NCBI GenBank assembly: GCA_963693365.1
Contig: CAVNZM010000011.1
Span: 8,990,001-9,054,000 of the forward strand
Source: Amoebidium appalachense
Lineage: Eukaryota; Ichthyosporea
Direction of reading: 5' to 3'
Length of the DNA: 64,000 bases
How positions within the stretch are numbered: position 1 is the first letter of the stretch; the number at the start of each line of letters is the position of its first letter. Positions 49,057 through 63,361 of the stretch are shown here, piece after piece. Made by a program: the position numbers and the translations under genes. The notes below the pieces were generated by a model. That model was not told the DNA's origin and ran no database searches. It saw nothing but the letters and a program-made list of their open reading frames with translations.

Positions 49057-50300
49057 GAAGTTTATTACTTGATGGGATGAAAGGAAGTGGTGGTCACGGT
49101 CTCTGACACGTGTATGTAAAGGTGTGTGTGTGTGTTTTTTTTTTGTTTCTTTGGGGGGGTCCCAGCCAACCCCCTCCGCCCCCCCCTTCCCCACCGCCAT
49201 CTACCCCGCCTCCTCTCACCTCACCGGACAAAATGTGTTGGCCTGCGGCAGGCCGCCTGAGCCGGAGAGTCGGAAGCGGAGCCGGGCAGAAAACTGAACC
49301 AAAATAGCTCGGACTCATTGTTTTGGTCAGCTTGACACAGTGCATTATTTATAAGTTATCAGCGAGTCAACTTTCAAAAGGACTTTTCTTTTTGTAGCGC
49401 TAATATCGCCCAACTTGGAAAACTTGTCTTATAATAGGGCTATCAATCTAAACACGTGCTGTAAAAAAGTGTGTGCACGTGTGCCGGTGTGTGTCATGAT
49501 TCATTAATGTGCACGTGTTGTGATAACGGCACAGACACGAAAATTCAAGTGAAAGTCACGCGTTGGCATGCCTCACGCGTACGCGTGAGTGCGCAGTGCG
49601 GATCACGGATCACGGCTACGGTCCCGACGCAGAAAACCTATCCAAAAAACTATAAGTCCCACGCACAGTCGGGTTGCAGAGTAGATACGGCGGGCATGTT
49701 CATTCTTATGGTTTCTATAAGTCTCTCGAATTTTTATTTTATTTTTTTAATGGAGTAAATAATTATTGTAGCATAATCTCGTGGCTATTAGTAAGTCCAT
49801 GGCGTAGTAGTCCAATGCATCACTACTGTAATACTGTGTTGGTTCCTGGTGGGCCCAGCTGCAGATTGCGCCATCATGTCATGGCATGGACTCATTGGTT
49901 TATGGTTACCAGGGTTGGAATATCAATAGACTAAGGGGCGTGCACCTATAGCTTTTCTGTTGGTAGGCTGTAGGCCGAGACAATATTTTATTTAATCTTC
50001 TAATGCCTTTTTTCATGAAGAATTGTAGGCAAACATGAATATCCTCACGGCAGGTCGATGGTCATTTTCAACAACTTCAGGGCGAATTCACCTCTCGCTT
50101 ACCACTGGAATTTTGTGTACAAGCGTTATCCCTGACATTGAGCCAATCGTGTTTACTCAAGGGGGCAGATGTAAATCGCAGCTTCATTTTGTCGCATGCA
50201 TGTATCAAATGTAAAAAATACTTCTTATAGTTGAATTTTTTATTCTAATTTTTTTTTAAATATCAAGTTTTTAATGCATTAACTTTGGTGGTTACAGAAT
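47968..50300. other. Intergenic region before the LINE
   Basis: 47968-48350 and 49300-50300 are unique, moderately AT-rich. 48400-48880 is interrupted (GT)n. 49000-49054 is a T-run plus G-run. A short GC-richer patch at 49220-49350 opens an ORF on each strand, with a potential donor on the minus strand, but no consistent gene model could be built. Confidence 0.5.
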
Positions 50301-50367
50301 TTATTGGGTGTTCTGACACCGTGTCCAGAATGACACATCTTCTGCGGGCCACAGAAGTCATCGAAAC

Positions 50368-51304
50368 GTGCGCCACATGGAAGACCTTCCCCAATTCAAA
50401 GACATGTATATACAAGTTGATTCAGATGAACCCTGCGGTCCAATAACTTTAGATCGTAGTAAAGCGAGCGCTTTACGTAAAAAAAAAAGCGTGCCAATCG
50501 AGTGCCTTTCGCCTGAAGTTCAGCTACGAACCCACTTAGTAGTTTTAAGTTGTTAACAAATCGTGTTTCATTTATCTTTTGGGGCTAAGAATCTTGTTTT
50601 CTTGTATTGGTAAAGCTTGATGCTTATTCAAAGTGGTGAACTTCAACTCTTGCTTATATATAGGTCTAATGCATGCCCTGAAAACCACTGGGGTTGCCAT
50701 CAAACATGAACCGGATTATCGTATTTTTCGAGGGCCCCACAGACTCTGGCACAGACTCGAGTTGGACGAATCACGTAGGGCTCCCTTTCGTACGTATTTC
50801 TACTTGCACGCAGCACGCCAGCACCTCGGCAGGGGGGGGCCGTGCATGCGCCGTCCCCAATCATCGAGAGTGCGTGAGACTCCAATGGGCTGGGATGCTC
50901 CCTCTGTTGGCACAATTTGGCCTATACAGCTTAAAAAAAACAAGCCATGCCATAGACACAGTGTTCCTAGAAAATGTCTTCGGTCTTCCATCTAACATGT
51001 AATTACACGTACATCTTTTGTCGGATTTTATCGACTAATCTAATTGACAAGAACACGTCCCTAGAACCAATCACATGACAGGCTAATCTCGCGGTTGAGG
51101 GAAAACGATGCTACGAGCGTGATAGACACGGACACGAAGGAACCAATGTTTTCTGGTGAGAAACTGCTCGAGCGCAAACGCCGATGCGAGATGGAAATCG
51201 AGCTCTTCTGCGAACTGTTCGCGCTGGCGGAAGGTCGTGCATACGACCCCGTAAGCGACAAGTGGGAACCAACCCCACAGGTGTCGGACCAAACCGATGC
51301 CTAA
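50368..51304 (+). pseudogene. LINE ORF1 region, fragmentary
   Basis: Open segments 50368-50556, 50633-50995 (overlapping another frame at 50694-51002) and a final segment ending at 51304. No zinc knuckle or other ORF1 motif is visible. The last segment (EKLLERKRRCEMEIELFCEL) is helical and charged, as expected of an ORF1 C-terminus. Its in-frame stop lies inside the ORF2 start: ATGCCTAA holds both the ORF2 ATG (51297) and the ORF1 TAA (51302-51304). Confidence 0.45.
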
Positions 51305-54300
51305 TTTATCCTTCTTCTTCTGGAATGCTCGGACACTGGGCCCCCAAAAGGGCCTCCCCCCCGGGACACTCGACGATAAAATCAGCTACATACAACAACA
51401 GACAAACAACCACACGTTTACAGTGATTTGCGAAACACAGTTTAAAAACCACCACAAATTCAACTCTACATTGGTCGACACATCCACACACCCCGGTTAC
51501 GCGAAAAACCGAGGCATTATTGTACTTGCCGCACCACACGTGAGAGTGAAGTGCAAACCGGTAGCAAAAACGGAATTCTCGGTTTCTATAGAGTTTCTTT
51601 CTAATGTTTTTACTTTTGTATATTACCCACCATCTATGTCGGTTGTCGAATTGACTCACGAGTTGTCACAGTTACCAATGTCCACTGTTATTTTAGGTGA
51701 TTTTAACACGCGACTCCACCACACAGACACACTGCAAGTGAGTGTCGGGTACCCATCTAAGCCCCCGGAGCGTGCTATCCCTTTAGCAAGGTATGTCCAA
51801 AGTCACACTTTGCGGTTCCCTCAAATATCCCATGCCCACAACACCGACTGGGGAGTGGCCTTTTGGCCATCAACCATGTCAAAACTCTCTCTCCCTCCTA
51901 ACCTCTCTAGGTCATCTGACCACTCTCCTATCCTTTTCCTACCTAAGATCTCCCTTGATCTGCTCCCCCCTCCCCCTCCCACCTTTCGCCTCCGTCTATC
52001 CCAGCTTAAGTCACAATGGGGTAGAGTTGATGTATGTGTATGCTATGCTACGAAACACCCTATATATATGCGCCTATTAGAATCTGCACAAGCCAGGCCA
52101 GATTCACATCTCGTACTAGATACATGCACTAACTTTATTGTTGATGATTTGATAGATCTCGGTGATTATGCTGGCGGTGGTAGGAAGGAATATCCCGATG
52201 CTCTCTTGTTACCAAACACCACTCCCGCTAGACTAGGTGAACCCCTGTCTCAAAAGGAAAGCTTGCGCCGGCTTGCTAGTATGAATCGATTTGGCCCCCC
52301 TGCTCGTATTATTGGTGATACCACTGGAGACCCCCTCATAGACTCTGATAAGTATTTCTCGGAACTGTTTAAAGATAGGACCCCCGCTCAGAAACCTATT
52401 GTGTGGCCTGTAGACCCATCTATCCCCATAGAATCGATCCTCCCCTTTTTCAGTCCCGATGCCATATGGTCTGTGATATCTAGTTATAGCTCTAGTAAGT
52501 CTTGTGGACCTGATGGACTCCCTGCTGGGTTTCTTAAAATCCTTGTTCCCTCCTACCCACAAAAGGAAAGTGATCGTGCTATTAAACCTGATCTTACTAT
52601 CATGTTAAGCTCTCTCTTTTCTTGGTGTGTTAAATGTGGACATGTCCCGTCATCTTGGTTATATACCTTAAGTTAGTGATCCCCATAGTTAAGAAGGACT
52701 CTGAGGGCCCCATATCATCCTTTCGCCCCATTACACTAACCCAGGTTGTTCGTAGATTCTTTGAAGCTTGCTTACTTAGGTTATTTGCACATCACCCTAG
52801 GTTTCAATCTATTCTTCACATACACCCATGCCAATCCGCTTTTCGTAAAAACAATTCATGTTATGTTCAAATAATGGCACTGCACGATTCAGTATGCAAG
52901 TTGGTGCACAATATGTTGGCTTTATTGATTGGAAAACTGCTTACGATTCTGTCTCCCCTGGTCTCCTATGGGAAAAGCTTGCTGCACGGGGTGTACCACA
53001 CTGCATTGGTGTTCTGTTAGAAGCACTCTTGTCTCAAACCTATGGTAGAGCTGTGGTTAATGGGCATCTTTCATATGGTTTTGCTCGTACTAGAGGTCTC
53101 TTGCAGGGTTCATTGCTTAGCCCCTTTTTGTTTAACCTATTTATAGATGATTTGGCTGTCAAGATTTACGCCGAAAACGATGACCCTATTAATAACTTTC
53201 CGCCTGCACTTCTCTATGCTGATGATCTGTCCCTCCTTGCCCGTACCCCTAGACGCCTGCAAAGATTGTTCGATGTAGTGTCAGAGTGGTGCAAGGCAAA
53301 CCTTATGATCCTTAACATAGACAAATGTGGTGTTCTTGTACCTGATATAGCTAACAATTTACACACATTTACATTATCATCTAAACCTGTACCTATAGTT
53401 CCAGAATACAAATATCTTGGTGTTCCGGTTGATTCTGTTGGTGTTATGTTTCCCCATATGGTCGAAAAGAGGGTAGAGTTGGCTCGTAAGCGGTTAGCTT
53501 TCTTCTCGGCTAATATTTTTAAAGACACACCCCTCCATCCTTCTATTAGACTTACATTTATTCGCACTTTTGTCTTCCCGGCATGTGAATATGGTTTACC
53601 CCTTCTCGCCGCTTGGATCAAGAAAGAGAGAACTAGAGCGCTTAAACCCTTGGCAAATTTCCTTGAAGCAGAAGTTGCCTCCTTTCTATCTAACAACTGT
53701 TGTAAACCTGGGCCTGTAACGCTCTCGATATATGGTCTGGTCCCAATAGCTGCTAGAGTATCCTATCTCGCGCTGAAATTCAATAAGCACATAAGCCGCT
53801 TAAAGAAGTATTTGCCCTCCCACCCTCTCTTCTCTATCCGACCTGTCCCCTCCTCACCTCTCCCCTCTTTCCTCCCCTCTCTCTCCCCTTCTCCCCTGGG
53901 CACAAATACAAATAAACCCCGCAATAGTGTGTGTGTGACTTTGGACTGCCACTTACTTATTAAACATGTACACAATCACAAGATAATCACGCAATATAAC
54001 AAATAGGAAAAAGATACCACACGACACTAGACCCGATGAAAGCATACACCTTGAAAAACTAAGCCTTATGTCTCGTTTTATATATACTGACCGCCTCAAC
54101 CATATTGCCAAATATGGCACTCGCAAGTGTATAACACCTAAATACATATTACCTTCCTGTAGAACTGGTCTTTCTCTAGCTGATGGTATTATTGATCAAT
54201 TACCACGCTTTTACTGTACACGTGCTATACAGTGGAGATCTAATAAGTATAAGGTGGCATCATTTGCATGCCCAAACAACACACACACACACCAGTTTAA

Positions 54301-54406
54301 CCGGTCATGTATCGCCAAATGTAGTTTGATAGACCACATAATACCGCAACACACACACGTCACATTCACAACAGACACCCAGAAAGATAGCCTACCTGAA
54401 AGATAG
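51297..54406 (+). pseudogene. LINE ORF2: APE endonuclease and reverse transcriptase, frameshifted
   Basis: The first frame, 51297-52676, carries the endonuclease: FFFWNARTLG, ICETQF, ILGDFNTRLHH and SRSSDHSPIL match APE-type motifs including the GDFN and SDH residues. Reading then moves near 52660 to a second frame (VKKDSEGPISSFRPITLTQ) and near 52890 to a third, which holds the reverse transcriptase core: GFIDWKTAYDSV (motif A), LLQGSLLSPFLFNLFIDDL (B), LLYADDLSLLA (C), the D-region NIDKCGVL and YKYLGVPVD (E). A C-terminal part continues in another frame at 54068-54406. The catalytic Asp residues survive, so the frameshifts are probably recent or sequencing errors. The clade was not determined. 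Confidence 0.85.
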
Positions 54407-54536
54407 CCTACCTGTAAATTACAACATCCTTGATTTTATACTAAACACGCGTAACTACGACCTGTTTATTAGATGTATTGATTGGCTTGAGAAACACATC
54501 ACTACAAAATTATAGCGCACGCGCACACACACACAC

Positions 54537-54591
<55 letters not shown>

Positions 54592-54623
54592 CCAGCTGAT
54601 ACCGAGTGTCCCGAGGGGAGCCC

Positions 54624-54660
<37 letters not shown>

Positions 54661-54661
<1 letters not shown>

Positions 54662-56550
54662 GGGGAACCCCAACTAATTGATTTCTCCTTGTAGTCTTTA
54701 TGGTGTCTCGTAGAGAAAGTAAACCCTGATATATAGTCACCACCCGACATCTATGTACGTGATCATGATATACCGCTGAGGGGATATTCCGAGCAAACCC
54801 CCCCCCCCCATACCTGAGACTGGTTCTCTTTGCCTCGAGTAAACAGCGTAAACCCCCCCTTTATTACAGGTGTTAAGATCTCTTTTTTTTCTTTTGACTG
54901 GTGTGATTTATTCGACGGAAAGATATGCAAGTATGCACGGCATACTGAGAAGACAATAAAAACTTCACGAGTTATCCAGTAACAAGTGCATACTGAGATA
55001 CCTGAACACTGTGTGAAAATTATATAAATACTCAATGTGACGACCAACAGAATTCAACAAAAAGTCTAAAGTGGTCACATTGCCAGCCAGTGTAGCAGAC
55101 ACCCGTAGGGAAAGAGGTAAAACGCGACATAAAAACTCACACCTATCAACATGCTTGCGATTAAAAAGTTCAGCACAAAAGTCGGACACACGGTATTGTC
55201 ATAATCAGCACGGCTAAAGCCTTATTTATAAAAAGGTATAGAAGCTGGGAGTATCACATTTATGTGTCATTTCTTCTTCGGTTCGGTGATAAGCCTGCAC
55301 CATACCAGACAGAAAATCAGTGAGTTTAGTACATGCTATATTGAATCGCCATCGAAAATATAGGCTGACCAGTTGTTACCCTATTTGCAGGGGTGCGTGC
55401 TATGGAGAAACGGGTCTGTGCGCCGCGGCACTCGCTCGGTCGGTTAGCGTCACAGGGCGGCGCAGGCAGTCGCAGTGCAATAGTACAGCCTCCTCCAAGG
55501 CGATATTTCAAGTTCTTCTTGATGAAATATCAGAGTTTATTTAATTTTTCCCTAGCATAATGGCAGTTCTTCGTCCGCCTTCTCGCCTGCGTGCGAAAAT
55601 CCAGCTCACAAACTGAGAATTCCGATTGTTTTTTCAGCACGCGTATCAATCGCGGGGGACTCGGTTACGCATTACGCATGCTTACGGTTGCGCGGTACCG
55701 CGTGCGGAAACTCGTTTTTAGCCTTCGTACGTCACATGATGCCGGCCGCGATAATTGTTCGGCGGTTCCCATTGGAAAGGGAAGGGGCACGCGTGCCTTT
55801 TACAAAGCCATTGCTTTCTCTTTTCTAATAGGAATAGCTAGCTTGACACCACTGATACCACTGAGTTTTTTGAATTTTTTTTTTGAATTCTCGTGTTTTC
55901 ATGTTCTTGGAGTCTCCGCCCACTGACATAACTTCTACTATCAAGACAAAACGAATTATCTCTCGGTATGGTATTTTTTGTGCCAGCGGCTGCCTGCCAG
56001 ATGAGATATCGATCATGCTACTTATGACTTAGCCAACAAACTTTACCAAAAAAACACGTTCCTTGCTGATTTAAACGCTCGTGTTATGGATAGATGCCAT
56101 TCAACTATTGCTACCGTGAGGTTCAGTGCTGTTGTACAGCCTGTCAGGGGGCCTAGCATGCATGGTCACTGAAAGATTTATTATTTTCGGTAGCTGTTCC
56201 CCTACATGTAGCTGTTCCTCTACGTTACCATGTTGTCCAGACTCTCAGAAAATATATTAACTCGCTCTCAGTCTTGACGATGACTTAGTTGTGCCTTTTC
56301 TGGCCGCATCTTTCAGTTTAACCTTGGATTCGACAAAGAGAGAAATAATGGTCACCAAGCTTTTTTAATAGCGCAACTTGACTACACGTTGTGAGCTGTC
56401 ATCATCACTGTGGGTATCCTGGACCGTGTTGGTTTCCCGGAATCGATCTTAAGTATTCCCGTTCATTGACAAGAGAGGTGTGGAGGGGGTCTGTCAGAGG
56501 GACGGGACGAAAATTGCAGCAGTAAGAGCCTACAACCAGAACAGTTCAAA
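54661..56550. other. Intergenic region, LINE to bHLH-PAS gene
   Basis: Mostly unique sequence with few microsatellites. A minus-strand ORF at 54965-55189 (RVLPLSLRVSATLAGNVTTL) looks non-repetitive but has no identified partner. 55560-56550 presumably contains the promoter and 5' UTR of the bHLH-PAS gene. Nothing else is supported. Confidence 0.5.
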
Positions 56551-57521
56551 ATGAAGCGTGGAGCTGCTGAGGAAGGTGAGAAATTAGTAACTATGGTCAC
56601 GGTCTGTGACTTTTTGGTTGGCTCGACGTAACGATTGTGTGGCCTTGGTTGTGCGGACACGTGGGTGTGTGGGTTGGTGTGGTTGGGTGTTGTATAAGAT
56701 TTTGTGTGTTGACTCGTGTTAAAATTTCATGACGGCCTGCTCTTATTTTGGGTGTGGGTGTGGGGGGGGGGGGGGGGGGGGGAGGAGGCCCTTCTTTTTT
56801 CTTTTCCTTTTTTCTGTTTTTTTTTTTTGGGGGGGGGGGGGAGGGGGGGGGGGGGAGGGGAGAGGGGGAGAGGGGGCGGGGAGGGGGGGGGGGGGGGGGT
56901 TGCATTAGTTCATTGAGCCCTTCTTCACTTTTTAGTTGACTGACTTTCAGTCCCCCGGTGCCACCCCGATCTTTTTTCTCCATCCGAACCGTTGTGTTGC
57001 AACGAAACACTCTGACACCTGCAGAGGCACACCATTAAATTTGTTAAAAGCGGGTCTCTTTAAAAAAAAAAAATAGTATAAGCAGGTACCCCTCATTGAT
57101 TTCCGATTCAGAACATCTTGTATGACAGTTAATTATCAATTAGCCACTTTTGGGTCAGGCTCAATCATTGTGTGATACCCGTTCCGCCATTCATATTGCA
57201 TACACCCCCTTCGGGTCTGACGACCCGGATACCTAAAAGAATCACCCTTGAAGTTATAAATGTTGCACATGTGGAAACTGAGGACGTAACTACTGTGATG
57301 GGCTATCATGATGTACGTGGTCATTTGATGATTAGTGGTTGCTAATTCCTGGGAGTGAGTACTAGTGTACGTGCATACGTGGTTCAGAGCTCTGTCCCAC
57401 TATCTTCCCACGTGATTTGTCACGCCTGTGCACACAAATAGCTCTTGTTAAAGTTACCATATTGTTCAGATGTGTGTTCCACCTCTACCTGTACAGAGGC
57501 ATGCCTAGTTTAATATGTTGA

Positions 57522-57573
<52 letters not shown>

Positions 57574-57918
57574 GCATAATTAATAGCCCACGGTGACCCT
57601 TCCCCCCCCCCCCCCCCCCTCTCCCCCTCTTCCCCCCGTTCACCCCCCACTGTAATACACGAAATGGTAAAACAACACACGCCCACGTGCACACACGTAC
57701 ACACGCACTTGGGTATGCAGAGAGTTAAGGGGGGGGGGGGGGGGGGGGGGGGTTTCAGAGAGGGAAACCTTGTGGAGAAAAAGATTACGCTTTTTCTTTT
57801 CATTGCTATCCATTCACCTATGTATTATCGTTGCAGGTTCTCGGCAAGAGCCATCAGACGAACACAGCAGCGACAATCGAGGGGCTAAGCGCACACGAAA
57901 GAAACAGTGAGTGTTTTG

Positions 57919-57994
<76 letters not shown>

Positions 57995-58083
57995 CTGCGC
58001 GTGCGCGTGCGCATGCGTGTGCACACACACGACACACGTGTGCATGTACACACATACGCACACACATGCACGTGACACACACA

Positions 58084-58144
<61 letters not shown>

Positions 58145-58910
58145 ACAGGTATATACATGCATGTGTTCAAGTTTTCAAAGTTTCCTATGACGCACACCGT
58201 CATACAGCGTACAGCGTACCTAAGACATCTAAATGTGTATCTGATCTTCTCGTTCAATTGGATCGTGTGTTGGCTAGCATAGCGACTAGGTTTGCCTTAT
58301 CAACCGTATCTGAAAGAGCACTTGCATTCACCAACTACATTGCTGCTCGCAGACGTGTATTCGCACAAACGTGCGCACACAAGCACACGCATACTAACCT
58401 TGCTGTGGTTCCATTTGCAGGCTATGGACACGTATCAAACAGCGATCAACGGACAAGCTAAGGCGTGATCAGACAGTGGAAAAGGTAACAGCCTCCACCC
58501 TCCCGTTCCCCCCATTCCCCCATTCCCCCTTTCCCCCCTTCCCCCCTTCCCCCCCCCCCCCCTTCTTCTCCGGCCTGGCCGGGTGTGCCCTTGCCCTTTT
58601 GCCGAATGTGTGTAACTCTCGTGCTTCTTTTGTGGAATTCGAATTTGCACTATGTGAGCATGAGTGCCCTGCCAGGTTTGTGAACGGTTATGTGTTTTGA
58701 TGGGGAGGCACTCGTAACCTAATATTTTAATGCTCTGGAAATTCAAAGTTTCGTAAATCTTCGGTGTTACATTCTTTCCAGCTGGTTTGCATTTCTTCAC
58801 ATGTTGTTTTTCCTGGGTGACACCATGTCGTTTTTTTTTCTTGGCGAACACTACGTTGGCCAACACCACCATGTCGGCTGTGTCGTTCTTTTTTTCTTGC
58901 TAACAGGGCC

Positions 58911-58947
<37 letters not shown>

Positions 58948-59286
58948 CCCGGGCCCCCTTAGCTACCACCATGTCGGGTTTTTTCTGGCTAACACCACCA
59001 TTTCCTTTTCCTGTTTAACACCGCCATGCATTTTTGTCTTTGTTTTTATTTTTTCAAGCTAACTCCACCATGCTTTTTTTCTGACGGACACTGCCATACC
59101 CTTTTTGGGCTAACACCACCATGTCGTTTTTTTTTTTTCTTCTGGCTAACACCACCATATCGTTTTTTCCTTTGCTATCACCATGTCGTTTTTTTTTTTT
59201 TTTCTTTGCTCACACCGCCATGTCGTTTTTTTTTGCTTCGCTAACACCGCCATGTCGTTTTTTTTCTTCGCTAACACCACCATGTC

Positions 59287-59321
<35 letters not shown>

Positions 59322-59482
59322 AACACCACCATGTCGTTTTTTTCTTTGCTAACACCACGTGTAGGTGGAGGAGTTGCGCCAGCTGCTGTGCCCGGATGAC
59401 ACACGGGCCACTCAGGCAGACATTTTGGATTTGACCCTCGATTTTCTCCAGCGCTTTGCTCGTATGTGCTCCCCTCCCCCCC

Positions 59483-59513
<31 letters not shown>

Positions 59514-59542
59514 ACACCCCACCCACTTCCCCCCCCCCCCCT

Positions 59543-59574
<32 letters not shown>

Positions 59575-60861
59575 CTCCCTCTCTCTTTTCCTGTCTCACC
59601 CCATCCTTCTCCCCCTTCTCCCCATCACATGTTTTCCTCTTCCATTTCCCTGCTCCAACCCACACCAGCACCATGCCCTTCACTACCACCTTTTCTTTCT
59701 CTGCTACCCTTGACACACATGGTCTAAACTGCACGACATTATCCAATAATTGGCCATTTCATGTGGTCCATATATGCCACCTGACAGCCTGTATGATGGG
59801 ATAAGGGCCTAATAGACCAATAGTGTTTCATCCGTAAGGGAAATGACACATAATCATTTCAAATATTGACCTGATATCAGGTTTTTTTTATTACAACATT
59901 AAGGACTATGTCGGCATTTCGCTGCATGGGGTTCTCTTTTTGGGCAGCGCAGTACAAGATGTTCTGATGGGAAACACCCACATGGAAGCCAAAAGGCTCC
60001 TATAGTACGTTTCAGATTTTTCCCGAGCATACTGGTAAAAGAAGGTGATGTCGTGATTATGTCTACATTACATGTGTTTCGTGGTACTTTATCGAAACAT
60101 GAGGCGGAGTGGTTGTACCTCAAGGCCCGATGATGTCGTATTTCATATTATATCTAGACGTCTCAAGGTTGTACGTTAATTTTCTGGTATTATATATTAT
60201 GCTTGCCGAAAAGTAATCCATCTGCCGTTGGACATGCTTATCTCGTATTTGTGTCGACATTCAAGTAGTGCCTTCGAAAGATCACCCGAATTTTTTCATT
60301 AGAGCGCGATAATGTCGTACGTGTCGGCATTCCAAGTATAGCCGAAACATCATACGACATGCCGCTAAATCTAGCCGTAGGGGGTTTCACATGACCATTT
60401 TCGGTCTGGTTATATCCAAGTATGTTTCTTTAACAGAACACGTATACATATACATAATTGGACATGTATAAAGTCACTCTAGTATATTATACTATACTAT
60501 ATTTGCCGTACACTTACATTTCCTTTATAACGTCCACAGCTGCACTAGCTTCTTCCGTTATGCCCGATGCTGATTCGTCGTCAGAACCAGACAGCGACAA
60601 AGAGCCAATCGCGCCATTGGCTGTCACCGCGGCAACCGAAATCCAATCAAAAGAGGAGCCGGAGGAGAATGGGGACAGCGCGGAATGGGCCAGAATATTT
60701 ATGGAAAAATCGGATGTGATTGTGCTGGTGGCAAATGGTACGGGGGAGATTATGTATGCGTCAAGTTTGGCTCGGAGGCTTTTGAACCTGGGGACGGAGA
60801 CGGTGGCATCTGGATTGTTCCTTCAGGACTTTGTGTACCAGTCTGAAAGGGTAGGTGCCGG

Positions 60862-60919
<58 letters not shown>

Positions 60920-61161
60920 CGGTTAATCCTTTGTTTTCGTCGTTCTTGTCTTTGCTTTTGTCTCGCTTTTTCCAGAGGTTAAAGAGTCAAAACTCATGCC
61001 TTTGTGGAGGCATAGGAACCCCCCTGATGATGGGCTCTGTTCAAGTGTCTTCTGCCTGCACGCTTAATTGTTTTGATTTTGGATTTCCCACCTTTGTGAC
61101 GCTTTGTTGTTGCTCTTTGTTGTCTCCTCCATATTTCCAACCCTCTAACGCATACATCACC

Positions 61162-61207
<46 letters not shown>

Positions 61208-61578
61208 AAAAAAAAAAAAAAAAACCAACCTCGGGAGCAGGTAAAACAAACCAAGAAATCACTTCAGACGTAGTTCTTACATCCATTTCCCTCCTCCTGC
61301 CTACAGACCATCCTCCAACTACAGCTCCAATCATGTCTGGAGCGTGGCCCGGGCCATTCCCGCACTGTGCGCACAAACATCGGCTCAAAAGACGGACACA
61401 TGATCCCTATGGAAGTACGCCTGTCGGCCGTTGTGAGCAAGGAGGGCCCCGTTGTGCTGCTGGAGGGGTCACCGCAAATCCCAATGCAGCTGTCTGAATA
61501 TTTGGATTTTCCGTGCATGACGTGTGTGTCTGTGCATGACACCGCAGGTATGTACAGGGGTGTGTGTGTGTGTGGGGT

Positions 61579-61610
<32 letters not shown>

Positions 61611-62082
61611 TGGGTGAGTGGGTGTGGGGTGTGGGTGGGTGAATGCGGGAATGGGTGGTGTATAGCTGGGTGTGTGCGATGCGGGAATGGTGTGTGGGTG
61701 TGCGTGTGGTTGTGGTTGTGTGTGTTGTTTAGTGGTTAGGGGGAAATGAGGAGGAGGGGGGGTACCACCCTCGCAAGAGCGTTTTCCAGGTGTCAACACA
61801 ATTGCCAAAGCTGGCCAAAAATCATCCTTAGTCGTTTTAAGTCACTCATGTGTAGCTTATTTGCTTCTGCACATATAGCACGACCACATTCATGTTGGCA
61901 CACACAGACAGACATGCGCATGTGCATGCACATGCATACATGCACATATGCGTGCACGCAAGCATACAGAGAGACTCTCACACACACGGGCACACACACA
62001 CGTTCACTGACAAACCCAATGGCACACACACGTAAGAGCACACACACACACATGCACACACACATATGCACACACCCGCGCG

Positions 62083-62146
<64 letters not shown>

Positions 62147-62852
62147 CACGTTCACTGACTCATGTACGCACTCGCTCACACAGAGAGAGACACACACACA
62201 CATACACACACACACACACATAATTCACTCGCTCGCTCACTCATCTGACACCCTCCCACACACACACACTCACTCACTCACTCACTCACCCATACTCATC
62301 CCCCCCCCCCCCCCCCCCCCCCCCCCCTTCCCCCCCCTCCCCACCCTCCCATACATCACCCCCTCCCCCGCTCCCCTCCTCCCCCCCCCTCCCCCCCCCC
62401 CCCCCCACACACACACACACACACACCCACACACACGCACACAGGCCGCATCATATCGGCCAACAACCACATCTACGAGGTCATGGGCATACGTGTGGAG
62501 GACCTACGTGGGGGGATTATTATGGTGATTCACCATAGGGAGGACCAGGCACGTACACTGAGGTGCCAGAGATATTTGGCGTCGGCAGGGAGAATGGTAT
62601 GTGAACCTGCGGGTTCTGTCGTGTTTTTACCGGTTGAATTGTTTTGTGTTGAAGTCTCCCATCCTATGTGTGGCGGGATTTGCTGGCGCATGAGTGCCTA
62701 CGTGTATGGGTCGTGGGTGTCTGCGTGTCACGCAGCGTGCGTGCAAGCATGTGTGTGTCGACGTGTGCACACATGTAGGCGTTCAGACCGTTTTATATGC
62801 ACATTCGTGTGGATGTGTGCATTCTCGTGTGTGTGTGCATGTGTCATTGCAT

Positions 62853-62888
<36 letters not shown>

Positions 62889-63320
62889 TTCCTCCCCTCT
62901 CCTTTTTCCCTCAGGGGTTGACTCTGTTGAAAGTATGGGTTGGGAAGCATGTGCAAGAGGTTAGAGATTCGAGCCCCATTCTTCTTTTGTGGACGCATAG
63001 GAACCCCCCTGATGATGGGCTCTGTTCAAGTGTCTTCTGCCTGCACACTTATATTGTTTGATTTTGGATTTCCCACTTTGTGACGTTTTGTTGATGCTGT
63101 TTGTTGTCTCCTCCATATTTCCAACCCTCTAACCCATACATCACCCCCCCCCCCCCCCCCCCCCCCCCCCTCCCTACGCCTCCCCCTCCCCCTCCCCCGG
63201 ATGGGCTCTGCTCAATAAGCCTACTCTTTGCGTGTTGTTTGCACTCTGCATTGTGTTATGGATGTGTACTATGTGTGCTCTATAACACATTCTAACCTTC
63301 CCCCCCCCCCCCCCTCTGCT

Positions 63321-63361
<41 letters not shown>

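Larger units (their letters stand above)
50300..54660 (+). mobile_element. Non-LTR retrotransposon (LINE), degraded copy
   Basis: The 3' end is a run of about 34 A (54627-54660), preceded by unique sequence and a (CA)n. The body holds an ORF1-like remnant, an APE endonuclease and a reverse transcriptase in the usual LINE order. The 5' limit is not defined by a repeat or target-site duplication, so 50300 is only an estimate from where LINE-like ORFs begin. The copy is broken by at least two frameshifts in ORF2. It lies between genes, in plus orientation. Confidence 0.85.

Noticed and set aside
49094-49345. Minus-strand first exon (MHCVKLTKTMSP) with a TATAAAT just upstream
   Set aside because: A donor exists, but no in-phase downstream exon was found before the neighbouring gene.
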